A stretch of 64,000 nt of DNA from Seriola aureovittata (taxonomy: Eukaryota; Chordata; Actinopteri; Carangiformes; Carangidae), in the NCBI RefSeq assembly GCF_021018895.1, contig NC_079382.1, positions 17,684,501 to 17,748,500 on the forward strand. Reading direction: 5' to 3'. The translations under genes and the position numbers were made by a program. Position 1 is the first letter of the stretch. Each line of letters opens with the position of its first letter. The notes under the pieces were generated by a model. It saw only the letters and a program-made list of their open reading frames with translations. It was not told the origin of the DNA and made no database searches. Of this stretch, positions 1 to 13,900 are shown in pieces.

Positions 1-3000
1 CCCCCTTGTCTGTGGGCATTCCTGGCATACTGCAGGTCTGAAGGCTAGGACATTGGGATGACACAAGAGTTTGACGAATATGTTTTTCTGATATTAACGT
101 TTGAATCAAGGGGTGCTACAGAGAGAGCCTATCCCACCGATAATCAACAACACACTTGCAGCTTTATGACACTATGAGACACTGCTGCACAGGAAATGAC
201 CCAATCTGTCCAGCTTAAAATGGCAGACAACTGAGAAAAACTATTGGTTAATGAGGATCATATTGAAGCATCTAAAAAAGTTGATATTTATCTCAAGAGT
301 TGGTTGATGGAACTGAGGCTAAAGGTCAGTGAATATTTGCCTTGGAGACATGGTTAACTAGAAGAATACAGTTCCCAAGTTCTAATAATTTGTCCTTGTG
401 TTATTTCTTGGTATATGTTGATTAAAGGTAAAAAAAATCTTTATTTCTTCTGTATACAGGGGCGAATACATACATTTATCCAATCAAATGGGATTTTTAC
501 ATTTACAACAAGAGGTGGTCCAAGAAGCAGAGACACAGGTGCAGTTGTAACCCAAAATGGGCACCAGTAAAATACTGCAGGATGCTGCCAAATCTACATA
601 AACACAACCTCAAATGTGCTGTCTCACCCACTGTGGCACAGTGGGGTTTGAATGAAACCACAAAATTACCAAACAGGCACAAGCACAAAAACAGCTGCCA
701 TATATATGGGACTTGAGTTTGGAGAAACTAGCATTATGCTAGCTGTTGTCAGGGAGGAAGCTCATCCTATCTGAAGAGGAAAACATGAGAACATTGATAT
801 CACATATGTACAGTAATTACAAGAGCTTTATCAGTCTGATACTGTGTGTCCAAAAATGTATGACACTCACACACACACACACATGCATGCACGTACACAC
901 GCACACATGCACACACGCACGCATGTAAACACACACACACACGAACTGTGCAGCCTCTCTCTCGCGTACAGCTGTGACATAATTGATGTCTTCCTCTCAG
1001 AGGATGACACAGACACTGACACTGCTCATTCCTCAGAACAGCTAACTGGATGCTTGGAAAACCCTCCTGCCCATATAAGGACAGAGCCAGCTGCCAAAAA
1101 AGGAGCTGTCCATTGTCCCATGGAGGTCGCTCATCTGAGACGGCATCCACCCAGAGGGACTTGAACAGTCCCGCTGTCTCACTCTTTTGTTGCAGCTGAA
1201 AGGATGACTGTGTGGTTTTTATTTACACTACTACAGTGGAGTGCAGTCTCACAGTCATTGTGTTGCATTTAGCAGGACAAGGACAGAGATGGAAGGCGAG
1301 ACTTTTGCTGTTTTTAGCAATGTGGCCATGGCTCTATGTTGGTCTTTTAGGTGGTCCACCACTGAGGTCCAGACTGAAATACAGCAACAACTTCTGTGTG
1401 GAGGGCCTCACCCCCAGATCCTCCAACAATGAATCTTAAATGATGTGGGTGATGCCCTGTGTCTGCCACCATCATCAGTGCTTTTTTCTCCATTACTTTT
1501 TGTTTATGATGAGAAATACTTGCAAAACTACATTCCCATCAGCCTCAGATGTACTTTGTGTTCAGTGCTAATTAGCAAACATGAACATGGTAAACATTAA
1601 ACCTTCCTGTTAGCATCATAGTTATTGTGAGGATGTCGGTGTTAGCATTTAGATTAAAGTAGCTAGTACAGCTTCACAGAGTCACTAGCATCATGGTAGA
1701 CTCTTAGCCATAGTAGTAACAGCATAATAGTCTCCAGGATATAATGTAGCTCTGAAAGCTGTATCTTTACGCAATTTCTATTCAGTTTATTTGTTATATA
1801 TATTACTATTGTAATGTATTTCCATCTTTTCATTATGATGTCAGCAAGTTAACCAGTTTAAGTGAGGTATAAAGATACTTAAGTTTTCCCTGCTGTTAAA
1901 ACATTTGGTCAGAGGCAATATCCCTGATGTCACTGGTCCTATGAGCCTCTCCTTCTGTATCTCCCTTAGTGTTCTGGGTTGTAAATCAACTAAAAGAACC
2001 ATTTTTCTTATTAGAAGCATGTAAAACCTTTCTGTTTTCCAAGGCAGTCACGTTGAGCACAAGATCTGAACATGGACTGGTCTCCATTTGTAAGCATAAA
2101 GTTTGATAGCAATACCTATATATGTCCTGCATTAATGATGCAATAATCCATCATTTCAAAACAGTTGCAAATGACTCAATTTAACTATAATTCAAGCAGA
2201 ATTCATAGAAATAAACAAAAAAAACGTCATTGAACATAATCTGGGATTCACCAAATTGTTGCCTTTTCTTTGTGTGTTATGACAAATTAAATCTCACTCA
2301 AATTTTGCTCTCCCAAACTATTCAAGTGGGAGCTGGACTGATTGTCGACATTTTGGTTAAGAGGGGAGTTAAAACTCTGGACCCTGCTGCTGCACTACAA
2401 TTGCACTTTTTCTCCACTTGCAATGACTCAGTCCATAAACCACTCAGGAGCCAATTTGTGTGTAACACAAACTCCCATATATTTACGGTTTGAGGTTTAC
2501 CTGCCAAGTTGGACATGCAGTACACGTACTGTATGTACAATATGTCCAAACTCAGCAGGAATCACACTGAAGCTGCCCATAATATAAACATTCTGTAGAG
2601 CTGAATTTTATGATAAATAATAAATGTGTTTATTCACGTGAACCGGGCTGCTTCTCTGGAAACCCATAAAGTGCCTTATTTGGCCGTGTGCTCTCAGGTT
2701 ACTGGGTTTCTGATGACAGTAAGTGCCAAAGCACGACCGAGATAAAGTTTAACAAATACGAGAAATCACACGGTCGCAGGTAAACCCCACGCAACATTTA
2801 ACCTACATGTCACTGTTCCTGTTTCAGCGGGGGGTTCACATTCCCGACAGCTGATTCAGACACAAACACTGATACTATAACAGTCATTTCCACACTGGCG
2901 CGCAGCATGTCATATTTGGCATGAGCGGTATTTTCCCTGTGAGACAGACAGCAATCAAACAATGCTACCTCAGGCATGTCACCAGCTTAACTTTTGGGAA

Positions 3001-4127
3001 ATGATTACACTGATGGCTGCCTGGAACTCTCTTTCTCTTTTTTTCACACTCATGTCTGTAAATTAAATGATTGATACAAACGACAGCACCAAGATCTTCC
3101 CATTCACATTAAAGAGAGAAATTCGAGATGCAGCCAAATCTGAAATACATTTATGGAAACTTGACTTTCAAGTCCAGATAATTGCTCTCCTGATTTTATT
3201 TTTCTTGTAATATTGAGAAAGTTGGACTGAGATCAGAGCTAAAATATTAATGAATCTAGTGTAGGCTTTTCCTGGAATACTATATTAATAGTTTTCTGGG
3301 AAAAGGCACTTTATCAGTCGTAGTCACAGCACATCTAAATGAATTGAAACAGTAGGATTCAGGTCTGTGGATTCACTTGGCTAAATTTTAAAGTTAAAAT
3401 AATGACAGTGTCCCAGTCTCACCTGAAAGACATGTCCAGTCTCTGAGGTCCAGTCTCATTTACTGTCCCACATATGTCTGCACTATTTCCCTCTGCATTC
3501 ATTATCCATTTATCTGCAAACAGCCCAGCATCAACAGATTCAGTTTATTATGGTATAGCACAAAGAAATCCTGCAACTCTTTAAAAAATTTTCTTTTTCT
3601 TTTAAAAATCCCCAACCCTTACTCAAGAAATTAGTTATTTTAAATTTCTGTCAGTCGACTAATTGATTGATCGACTAATCCACACATCTTTGACCTTACT
3701 TGATAGGCTGGTAAAGAACTTGTCAAATAATAAAACTGAGCTCTTCACACGTTATCGTTTTAAGAAAATATATTCTTCCCCTGGATACTGTTATATCTAT
3801 GGTGCTCCGTACATTTCAGGAGTTATAGTTGTGTTTCAGAGTGGGCATTTCTTCCTGTGATTACTTGACTCACTATAATTCATAGGAATGCACTTTGACA
3901 ACCAACAGAGAAGAAGCACCACATTCAGTGGAGGAAGTAATAGCTTCTGGACATCTTAAAATTTGCTTTATCTCTGTCACATGTATGATTTTTGTATTTG
4001 TCCAAAGTGGTAAATTAATTAAGAATGGATTTTTCATTTACAAGCAGTAGCTGAAAGCAGCATGAGAAACACTGCTCTGTCCGATCCTCATATTTATCAA
4101 AGCCACGTGACATGTCCTCCCCTGCAG
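1..4127. other. No gene recognised; non-coding with one AC repeat
   Basis: Short open frames on both strands have no splice-consistent partners. A GTCGACTAATTGATTGATCG fragment at 3652-3685 looks like the terminus of an AATCGATTAATCG-type repeat. Confidence 0.5.
864..943. repeat. (AC)n microsatellite, interrupted
   Basis: AC dinucleotides broken by ATGC and GT units over about 80 bases. The long overlapping reading frames here (800-1164, both strands) are low-complexity artefacts. Confidence 0.9.
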
Positions 4128-4151
4128 GTTACTCCCAAACCGTACGCGCAG
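4128..4151 (+). other. Isolated 24-base exon-like segment
   Basis: A strong acceptor (CCTCCCCTGCAG) is followed by 24 bases that keep frame (VTPKPYAQ) and a strong donor (CAG|GTAAAA). No partner exon was found. It is listed only as a possible microexon of an unmapped plus-strand gene. Confidence 0.15.
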
Positions 4152-6252
4152 GTAAAACATGCATGATTTACAGTCTCCCTGTGGCTATCACTAGCCTCAT
4201 CTACAGCCGCCTGGAGGTCCATCTACTGCAGGTAAATTCCAGGAATCAGGAGTCTATACGAGCTCCATATTGGTTTTTATTAGCAGTAAAGCGTTTAACA
4301 ATCCTCCCAGAGAGACCACTGCTTCAGCAGATCCTCCAGTCAGAAGTAAAATGGTGGACTGACTACGAGGACACACTGCATGATTTTGATGATTCGTTTA
4401 TGGATTTCGCTGGAGAGTTCGGAAATGTGTGTGGTTGGGTGCGACTCAGACGTGTGGAAGCGTGTGTGTCACATCATACTGACTGCCAGGCAAACATATA
4501 ATACAGTACATCTCTGTGAGATGGAATGATGTTCATGGGGTAATGTCATCTTCAGTATGTGGCCCACTTTTGCACGATGCCGGCGAGGTTTACGAGAAAA
4601 GGTTGATATAAAACTTATTGAGAGGGAGGTTTTGGAGCACCATGGGCATTAGTTCCACCATGTGACAAAAAGCCGAGGCATTTTATTTGACAAATACCAT
4701 GAAATACCATCAAATCTGGCAAATTTAATGCCCGCCTGACGACCTAATGGCAACTTTTGAGAACATTTTATTGAGAAGATTTCTGAAGCCAAGCTGGACT
4801 TCTATGAATAGTTTCATACCTCACATCACTAGTTTCACAACTCCGTCGAGCAGTGCACCTCACCTCTGCTAAGTGATCCATCATCTCATTTACAAATCAA
4901 AGTAAGTATTTTTGGTCATAAAGGGACTCTATGCAGTTGAAGCTTGCCCACTCAGCCCCACCCAGCCCCTCTCTGACAGTCTTTTTCCTTTCCACCAGGG
5001 CAGGGTCACCTACAGTGCCTCCCGTGTTCTCTGCCCTTTGAAGCACTATTTTGATGGGGAATGGTGTTTTCCGTGTGTTAAACATTTCAAAGCCGGGGTG
5101 GCGAAGGCGATCAAAGCGAATCTGTGGGCACATGACTCCCCCTGCCTCCAATCTCTCTCCTCAGCCTCGTAAAACCTGAGAGGAAGATGTTTTGGTCAGA
5201 CGCTTAAGACCTTTCTTCCTCCTTCTTTTTCAGTGGCTGCAGCCTGATCCAATGTTGATGAGACAATGGTGATGACACCTACTCGCCCTGCTGCTGTCTT
5301 TTGATAGTAAAGTCAGGGCTTTCCTGAGGAATCTGCCCAGGCAGGGCTGTCTATCCTCGTCTTTGAACATGCAGCAGGTTCCCATTAGGAAGACTTCGGG
5401 GGAAACAACTGGGTGCAAGGGGGGAGCCCTTAACTTTATGAGGCCCACTCCTCATCCTATTGTTTTAAGGTGAAGACAAAGAGTAGCGGGGTATAATTTA
5501 GGAGATGCAGAGACAAAACAGATGCATGGAAATCCGCAAGCCTAAAGATGTTTGAACCCTGACATGTGGGGGGAAAGGGAAAGGTTGGGAAGAATTTACT
5601 ACTCCAAGAGTGATACAGGGAGGATCTCTGCAGATTGGCTATTACAGTTGAGGAGGATATCATAAGTGCACACATCCCAAATTCTCCATGGAGCTATGTA
5701 TTTGAATCACCAAAGTTCTGCATTCATCTCCATCTAAACACAAATATATCTCTTTTTATCCAGAAAGATGTGAAAGATGCGCTTGGACCATGATTTTGGT
5801 GTTCCTACCATTTACAAGCCCCGAGGATGTCTGTTTAGTATTTCATTTCATTCATATGCATTTTGGGAAATAAGCTCATTTTTGTTGTTTGAGTTAAATA
5901 AGATGATCAATATGTCTGTGCACCAAAGAGCTGTTCAAATCTAACAAAATCTGCTCACAAATTAAAACTTTTAATTAAGTTTAATGTGTAAAACAACTGA
6001 AATGATTTATCAGTTTTATCAGTGTCAAACTATTGTTTGGCTGGGCGCGGTGACGACAAAAGTCCTTCTCTTTTAATTCCTTCCTTTAAAATAGTATAAA
6101 TTGATTTAATCGTTTTGCCCCTTGGTGGCACTATAACAAGCTGCAAACATAACACTGACCTATTATCTCCTTATAAACTTCATATGATGAACAAGTTGGT
6201 AAATAGTTGCATATTTACTGTAGACTGTTGTATTAATGGCCCTCTGGTGAAT

Positions 6253-6622
6253 TTAAGTCCTATATTCACTTCCTTTTAAGCTCTCTTTTGGTCTCCACCA
6301 ACACCTGATGGAAACATCTGGTTCTTTAGCTGCTAAATTTTACATAGTGTTCACCAGCTAGTTGCTAACTGTGTCCATCTGCCGTGCCGGGCAGGTAGTG
6401 TACAGAGCTTTATCACTGAAAACAGGTGCCTGCTGTGGATGAAGCCGATGACGGCAGAAAGAGCGAACCAAAACAGTAAAGTTTGGGACTGTAACCAAAA
6501 CAATGAGCTGAAAGATGCTAAAAGGCTCCATAGAGACTGTAGAGTTATGTAACTCTTTTAACATTACATGTAATAACTTTATCCAGTTTTAATATAGAAA
6601 AATTGATTAGGGCAGCTTCAAG
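6253..6622 (+). repeat. Dispersed teleost repeat, family A copy 1
   Basis: It shares an ordered series of anchors with the copies at 15311 and 38983: a TATATTCACTTCC-type start, GTTCACCAGCTAGTTGCTAAC, AACAATGAGCTGAAAGAT, and an end at GGCAGCTTCAA. It carries no ORF of note. I recognise the family as common in fish genomes but cannot name it. Confidence 0.65.
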
Positions 6623-7682
6623 ACTTTTAATTGTTTAGCTGTATTGGTATTTTGATCATGAAACAATACTGGATTACATATCGGATTTACAATCGGTCAG
6701 CCTCAACAGAACCTCTCTGTACAGCTGTGTACTATTTCAGAGAATGTTGCAATTTTACTGCAATTTTCCAATTACAACATCAACATTTTTGTACCTTTTC
6801 CGAAGTGCATTCATTCTTAAAAGCCGCATTAACTGCCTCGCAAATGTGTTTGGCTTTCACGTTTCACCTTTGACCCTGCAGATGAAATAAGATTGGGAGA
6901 AAGTGTGCTCTCCTCCACTGTTGGAAAATGCATCCTCCATCAGCAAAATCCCTCAAGGACGAGAAGAAAATGTTCTCCAAAACCGAAGTCTCCTCGCACA
7001 AAAAACACTTTTGAGTGCGAGAGTGAAAACAACTGGTGAAGGAAGGCTGAGTTTTGTCAGCCAGGCTGCATATGATAAAGGTTATCCACCACTCCTCCCT
7101 CAGCAGTAATTACCATCAATAAGAAATTGATGAATAGACTCCAGATGTTGAATTAAACATTCCCAGCCTTCCCTTTGCGTTCGATTCACATGCAGGATTT
7201 GCCTTTTTTGCAACCTCTCGTTGTCATCCTCCTTCACTGTCTCTTTCCCACTGGGACCATGGTGCTCCTGCTCACAAATAACACAGGATCATATGATGGT
7301 GCATCAGTTAGACTGACAACACATGTCGTTTGAAATTTGTCGAGACTAGATGTTGTGGTGACATCACCTCGCTGACCTTTTACTACCCGAGGGTGGAAAA
7401 TGTTTAACGAACACACAGTATTTACTGTCATGGTTCCTCATTTTCTCTGTTATTATTTATGACAGTGGCGTCCTTGTGATAATTGTCCGCTGAACAACGG
7501 GAGTCCTGGGATGTCATTGTTAAACACCATCTGTCAGTTGAAATATCTGGAGCTGTCATGACAGAGTGGATCATTACATTTTTGGACTATCTGATCCTGA
7601 TTGAACTGAGTTTGCTCATTACTGAAGCAGTGATTTTGTTTTGCCTCTCAGCTGGATCTCATGAAGCCCAAATCAGATCAAT

Positions 7683-7912
7683 CAGTGGTTCCCAACCTGG
7701 GGGCCACACGATTATTTGTAATCTGTTTTTTTTATTTTTATTGTGAAATACTGGATCATTTTACCTAAAAAAAAAAAAAATAAACTATTCAGATTAAACA
7801 GTCTGAGATGGAAATTACATGTTTGGTTGAACTGCTCCCAACCTCAAATATGCAACCTGTGACAAGAGGTTGCAACAAGACCAGGCATGAAACTATAACT
7901 TTCTCAAGTAAT
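7683..7912 (+). repeat. hAT-like non-autonomous element, copy 1
   Basis: It begins with CAGTGGTTCCCAACCTGGGG, a terminus typical of hAT-superfamily elements. The interior includes TTTGGTTGAACTGCTC, shared in diverged form with the copy at 62.9-63.3 kb. No transposase is encoded. Confidence 0.6.
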
Positions 7913-10900
7913 AGTTTGATCCAATCTGCACCAATCAACCTTTTTCTCTCCCAATTCCAATATCTCAGCTGAGGGCATTTGCTGATACTGAGCACTGATC
8001 ACTAGTCTCTTTCTCCCAAATTAAAATCTGCATGCTTTACTGTTGGAATTAATTGGAATCATAATGTTTCATTTTAATGTAACATCGGGCAAGAAACTGC
8101 TGCTGAAATATTACGGTTTTCAGCGAGCACCTGATCCATCCACTCTGCTGATTGGTTCACCTACACTGAACCAATCCAGACATCATATGCACCTTCAAAT
8201 TACTCTAAAACCACCTGAGTGAAATTTCCTAAGCCTGAAATGTGGCTTGCTTGTATTTAGCATCCTGTCGATAAGGACAGAACGATCGTTGTGAAATGTG
8301 AAAACCTGCTTTGCAATCTTGACTGGAAATAGATGTTTACTTAAAACAGTTGCAGAAGGTTAGCAAAATACTTTCCATGAGCAGAAAAGAGAGGGTCCTG
8401 TCCATCTGACCGGGAACGATACTTGAGTTTGTGAGAGTGGATTTAACTCCCAAACATTGGGCCTGTGGAGGACAGAGATGACAGTGTGTGAATGTGGTTA
8501 CTGCTGAAAAACATCTTAGACATCTCTCTCTGGACTCTTAGATCCTTTTGAATAATGATGCATTCATATACACATCACTGTTCATTAATTAACTCTAAAT
8601 CAACCCCTTTATCTGGCCCTGAGGGAGATACTCAAATTGTCCTTTTGTATTAAGGGATAATCCACGCAAAGAGCCATGCTGTTATTGGAAAGTAATGCAT
8701 CAGATGGAGCAGATGGACACTTACTTTACACAACCACAGTGGTCTGAGTGGATTCTCCCACATATACAAGGGTATAATATACTGTATTAATTCTTCATAT
8801 TTTTGGGCAATATATTCCTTATAATGAAATGTCGCCAACTTTAGTATAAACATTTCTTTATTTCTCAGAAGCCTAATAAGATCAGAAATGAATAGCCTTC
8901 CAGCTGCGAGTATTAATTTACAACAGTAATCTGAAAATAATGAATGTCCTCTGGCAGAATCAGAATTAAGCAAAAACCACGGTGAGCATGATGGACACCA
9001 AAGTCTTTTACCTGTTCCCATAGTGGAATGTGGAGTTCATGCTAATGTTACAGAGTGCAGTGTTTATATATGATTTTAGCTTTTTATTACAGAAGTGTCA
9101 GCCTGTGATTGGTTAATCCCAGTCATCAGCTACCTCCGACACATGGATGGTTTTGGTTTCTTTTACCAGCTAATCAGACCGCTGGACTTTTTTTTTCCCC
9201 TTGCGCCAAACGTCTTTTTCAGGGAGCCTGGGGAAAAGTAGAAAGTACCTCCCCTCCTGTGAGCAAACAGTGGGGTTTTGTGTTTGTCCTTTCCCTCAGT
9301 TACAGGCCACTACATCGGCACTTTTCGCAGGATCGCCAACCAAGCATAGCGTTTATTTATTCAATAAGAGCCCTTTTTGACCAAACAGTCCCGGGGACAA
9401 TGAACTTGCAAAAGCTGAGCTCAGGAACTAAAAGTCCCTCTCGCGATTTCCTGTTTGCTTTTCCACCACATCACAAGATCTGTGACGATTAGGCAAATTA
9501 GTTTGATAAAGGATCTAAAAAAAAAAAAGAGTGTCTGAAATGCAGTTTTCACAGGAAGTAGACAGTTATTGTGTTCTTTGTATTTACTGTTGTACGCTTC
9601 TTATGTTTGATTGAATGTAATGAATGATTGCAAACGGAAATGCAGCGGTGGAAGAGGAGATTGAAAACTTCAGAACATGTGTCTTTGAAAGTGGACAGTC
9701 TTCTCAGGGTTTTCTGATTATTTATTTATCCTTTAGTTTGTAACTGTGATGTAGCAAAAAGCACATTTGTTCTTTCTTTTTCCCTCATTCACTAGCTGCT
9801 CTTGCTGTTGCCTCTTTTTTTCTCTGATTCATTTGTACTCTCAGCTTGTTCGCACCCCCTCTCTTCATCTCACTGTTTTTAAATGTTTTTAACATCAGAA
9901 AACACAACAAGAAATATCCATACCTCGTCTTAATGTGGATATTAGCAACACCCAGTATTTGCTTGATCTCTTAAAGAAGCTGAACACACATTGTATCAGC
10001 CACAAGGTCTATGTTTGGCAAATCAGCAACGTTTAGCATTGGACGATCAGAAAGTGCTGACCTCACAGGACTTTTGGCACCAGGAACTATGACTGAGGAG
10101 ATAAATTTAGACCTTTGTTCATCCAGTAAATATGCAGGTTAAGGTTCATTTCCTGAAGAAGATCTTCTGTGGAAATTAGCTGTAAATGTTCGTTCAACAA
10201 TCCTGAGGGAAAAGGTAGAAAAAACACCTCTCCTCACGTGGGCAAATGGAGGCGTATTGGGTTTGTTTTTTTCCGCGGTCGCATGCCGCCATTCTGTCAC
10301 TTTCGTGGAAAAGAAGAGGGAAAGAACCAGTGAGTGATAAAGGAGAGCTGGAAGTCAACATGTGACGAAAATGAGACAGGAGCCAAAAAGAAAATGATAA
10401 AGACAGAGAGAGGGAAGGGAGCGTCAAGAAATAACTGTTTTTTTATTTCACAAGAGAGCTGTCAGTCCAGCCGGTAGTTGAGTCCTGCCTCAGCCAACCA
10501 AACTATGTTTGACTTTACACAAACTATCTCTACAGCTAATAAATCAATCATGCTCCGTCACGCTCTTGTTATGATACACCACAGCCGTTTCCCTCTCCAG
10601 GTACAGCGAGAGTGCAGCTTTTCTGTTACAGCTAACCAAACTAAACACAACCTCCTTGTGTTCAGGTTTACTTGGCTTCGCAGCATCGATTCAGCGCCCA
10701 CATCCAGCAGCAGTTCCTGTACGCTCTGCCAGCGGCCGGCAGCCAAAGACATGTATTCGTACGTACTGTAGGTCCAGACCTCTGGCTGGGGACTGAAACC
10801 CCGTCTTTGTCAGGTCTACCTTCGCCAGTTTTCAAATCAATCCCCCCCTCAGAACCGGATCAGAACCTCTCTGTGGAGTCCTAAAGGTAGAGTCTAGCCT

Positions 10901-13900
10901 GCAGTGTGGCCTATGGGAGGTCTTCCTGGGTGTCAGATCAGCACTGGGAAAGCAACAGATGAAATTGAATTTCCATATGGATATGTGAGGTTTCACCTGC
11001 TTCCTGTGACTGGCCGCACACAAGTTCTCATTCACTTCTTTTTGAGCTCCTCGTGAGGTTGAGCTGTGGCAAACAAGTCTCCCAACACAAACTGATCCTT
11101 TGAACAAGACACATTACTTCTTACCTGTCTTGTCCCATAATCATCCCCCTGATACGTTAAACAGATTGGCTCTTTTTCTCCTCCATTATTATTGGCTGAG
11201 ATATGGTTGACTGTCCCTTATATTTAGAGACTTCAGTTGTCTGCCATATTTTCATTTCACTCATTCTTCCTCTCTTCATTTCCTGCCTCCCACATAGGTC
11301 TCTTTTTTTTTTCTTTTCAAGGACACCAGTCATTTTTTTTGCTACTGTTTTATATTTATTACTTGCCACTGCGAAGGAGCTGCAGCAGCCAGTTGTACAG
11401 ATAAGTGATGTGGTGTGTGTCCACAGCCAGGGCATGCTGAAGCTATTGACTTGAGTATTTTTCCTGTCAGGAAAATCGATGAACGATGCAACCATTTGAT
11501 CCTGTGGCCTGAAAAAGAGAGAGTCACATGTTGTGGCACGTTTAATGTAATCCAAGTCAGTCCGGTTGATATCAAAGTTAAATCAAAACAAAAAAAACAC
11601 ACAGACCTACATGAATATATGTATGTTTCATGACAGAGAATATGTTTAAATACTGTAAAGAAAAGTATTTCTCATGAATATAAATCATAGACCGCGTTTA
11701 AATCCGCGTATAAATCATAGACCGCGTTTTGGTCCAAACATTACTGCATCATTAGCACTCTAACCGCAGCGGTTATAAATGAGTCATTGAAAGGAACTAC
11801 GATCTAAGGCCTGGCTATGATGTATCTTACACATTATTGGATAGTTTTTACCCAAATTTGCTACCACTGCATCCTGGGAAAACATGCAGGGTGAAGTAAG
11901 GTGCAGGACAACAGTTGAATTCAGTTAACACTAGAATGATGCACATGGTGTTCAGTTGATCAGTTATGTTAAAGGATAAATCAGTGGTAAGTTGTGTACT
12001 CTTCTATACCATTTGTAGAGTTATAATTTTTACTATTTTCATGAAATCAAACCTTATTTTTGATTCTATTTATTCTTGGCATTTTCACCATTCATTGTGC
12101 TTATACTCTACAATTTCTTCTCGTTTTCATTTTGTTTTCATTGTTATTGGCCAAGTCTGCCATTCCCATGCAGGATTCAAATTGCCTACTTATGCACAAG
12201 GGATTCACAGGAAATGATGCAGCGTTCCTGTTTGTTCTTTTATCTTATTGATAACAGACTCACTGTTTGCTATTCACTCTCCTGCAGCTGCCCATCAACC
12301 ACCAGCTGGTGTGTTGATTTCTGTTCGGAAAACAGAAGAAAGCCTGGAAAGTCCATTTCGAAATCCAGAAAGCTCATGACCTGTTAAAGCACTTGTTGAG
12401 TCATTGATATTGATCAACAACTCCATTAAACATCCGCAGAAATATTGTCATATAGTCATTTTGAGTTATGGGGCAGTGAAATTTATTTCTCCTTCCAGCA
12501 ATCCCTAAATGTGATGCAAAACAGGGCTGTTGAAAATGATCTGTGTGTACCAAACTACAGAGCTGTTTGAGTGACAGTCAGCTCACCAAATCTTTATGAA
12601 ATGTATGTTTGTTTTACACATTTTATTCTTTGACTTATTTACTATCAAAGTGAAAAGGATTTAGAGCTGAGAGAGAATGACAGAAAGTTCAAGTGGGGCT
12701 TTGACAGATAAAATAAATCACAGTTATTTCATGTTTGGTTTTCGCAGCCGCTCTGATGAAGACGCATTGATCTCTAGGGGATGAATCTGAGAGGAAGCGC
12801 AGATTACTTACTATGAGAATGTTATGCCTATTTTCACTCTGAGAGACAGACTATAATTCACATCACCACGAACACAAGCCATCATACACTTCTGGTAATC
12901 ATTTGATACAGCAAATAAAAAAATTGACAACAGCTCTGAGAGACAAAAAACAAGCAGAGGTCTTCCCTTGATAACATGTTGCTCTGAGTCTTTATGGGGA
13001 AAAGAGTGGTTTAGTTGTGACTGTTTACTTCAGCTCATGACAAGCTTGCTATGCTCGAAAAATGACTTCAGTGGCAGATCTACCATTCAAAATGAATGTT
13101 AAGCTAATGTTATCTTGGTTGATTAGAAACTGTCTTTGCCTGGATTTATGTTTTTTTCTGATGACTAAAGAAACTGCATTGTTCTTGTATTGCAGTGTAA
13201 CTTTAGTTCATAGTATTATATGTAAGTGTGATTCAGAGAAATGTGAAGTTACATACATATTTTCAAATATTATGTTTCCCTTTTAATGTTGATGAGAGGG
13301 CTTTAGGCTGAGGGTTAACGGATGTCTTTGGCATCTCAGATAACAAGTATTGATGAAGTGTAAACTTCCGCACATTAAACAAAGAGCTGCTAACGCCTAA
13401 ACTCTGATACAGTGGCATCCAGGACCAGCTTCCCTTATCTATTCAAAAGGTGGCCACGCTACCTTGAATGTGACGCTGGGTTTCTAGTAAGCTGGTTATA
13501 TTGGCATGCTAACATTTGCAGCTTTCGTTAGTGCAGATAAACACAGTGTTGTTTTTTTCTCTTGAAAAGCTGAAAAAATGGACTGACGTTTAACTTACAG
13601 TTTTACTACAGCGCCATTCACACCACATCAGCATATGTAGAAATTCAGAGTGTGACAGGACTACTGCGCTTAGTTACAGTTGCTATGCTATGATTGAACA
13701 ATCGCTGTTCGGAGGAGGGTTTCTGCGAATGATCAATTCACCTCATGAACTGACCGTGTGTTGTCCGTCAGTGAACAGCACCTGGGCCTGAACATACAGT
13801 AGCTGCCCCTGTGTCCTGCAGTGAGGGTAATACAGGTCCACTGTGGCAGGATGTTGACCCCAGTCTCCTCCACCTACTTCCCCTGATGGACAGTATGTCT

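Noticed and set aside
800..1164. Overlapping ORFs of 106 and 116 codons on both strands
   Set aside because: Both are created by an AC microsatellite (His-Thr and Cys-Val repeats).
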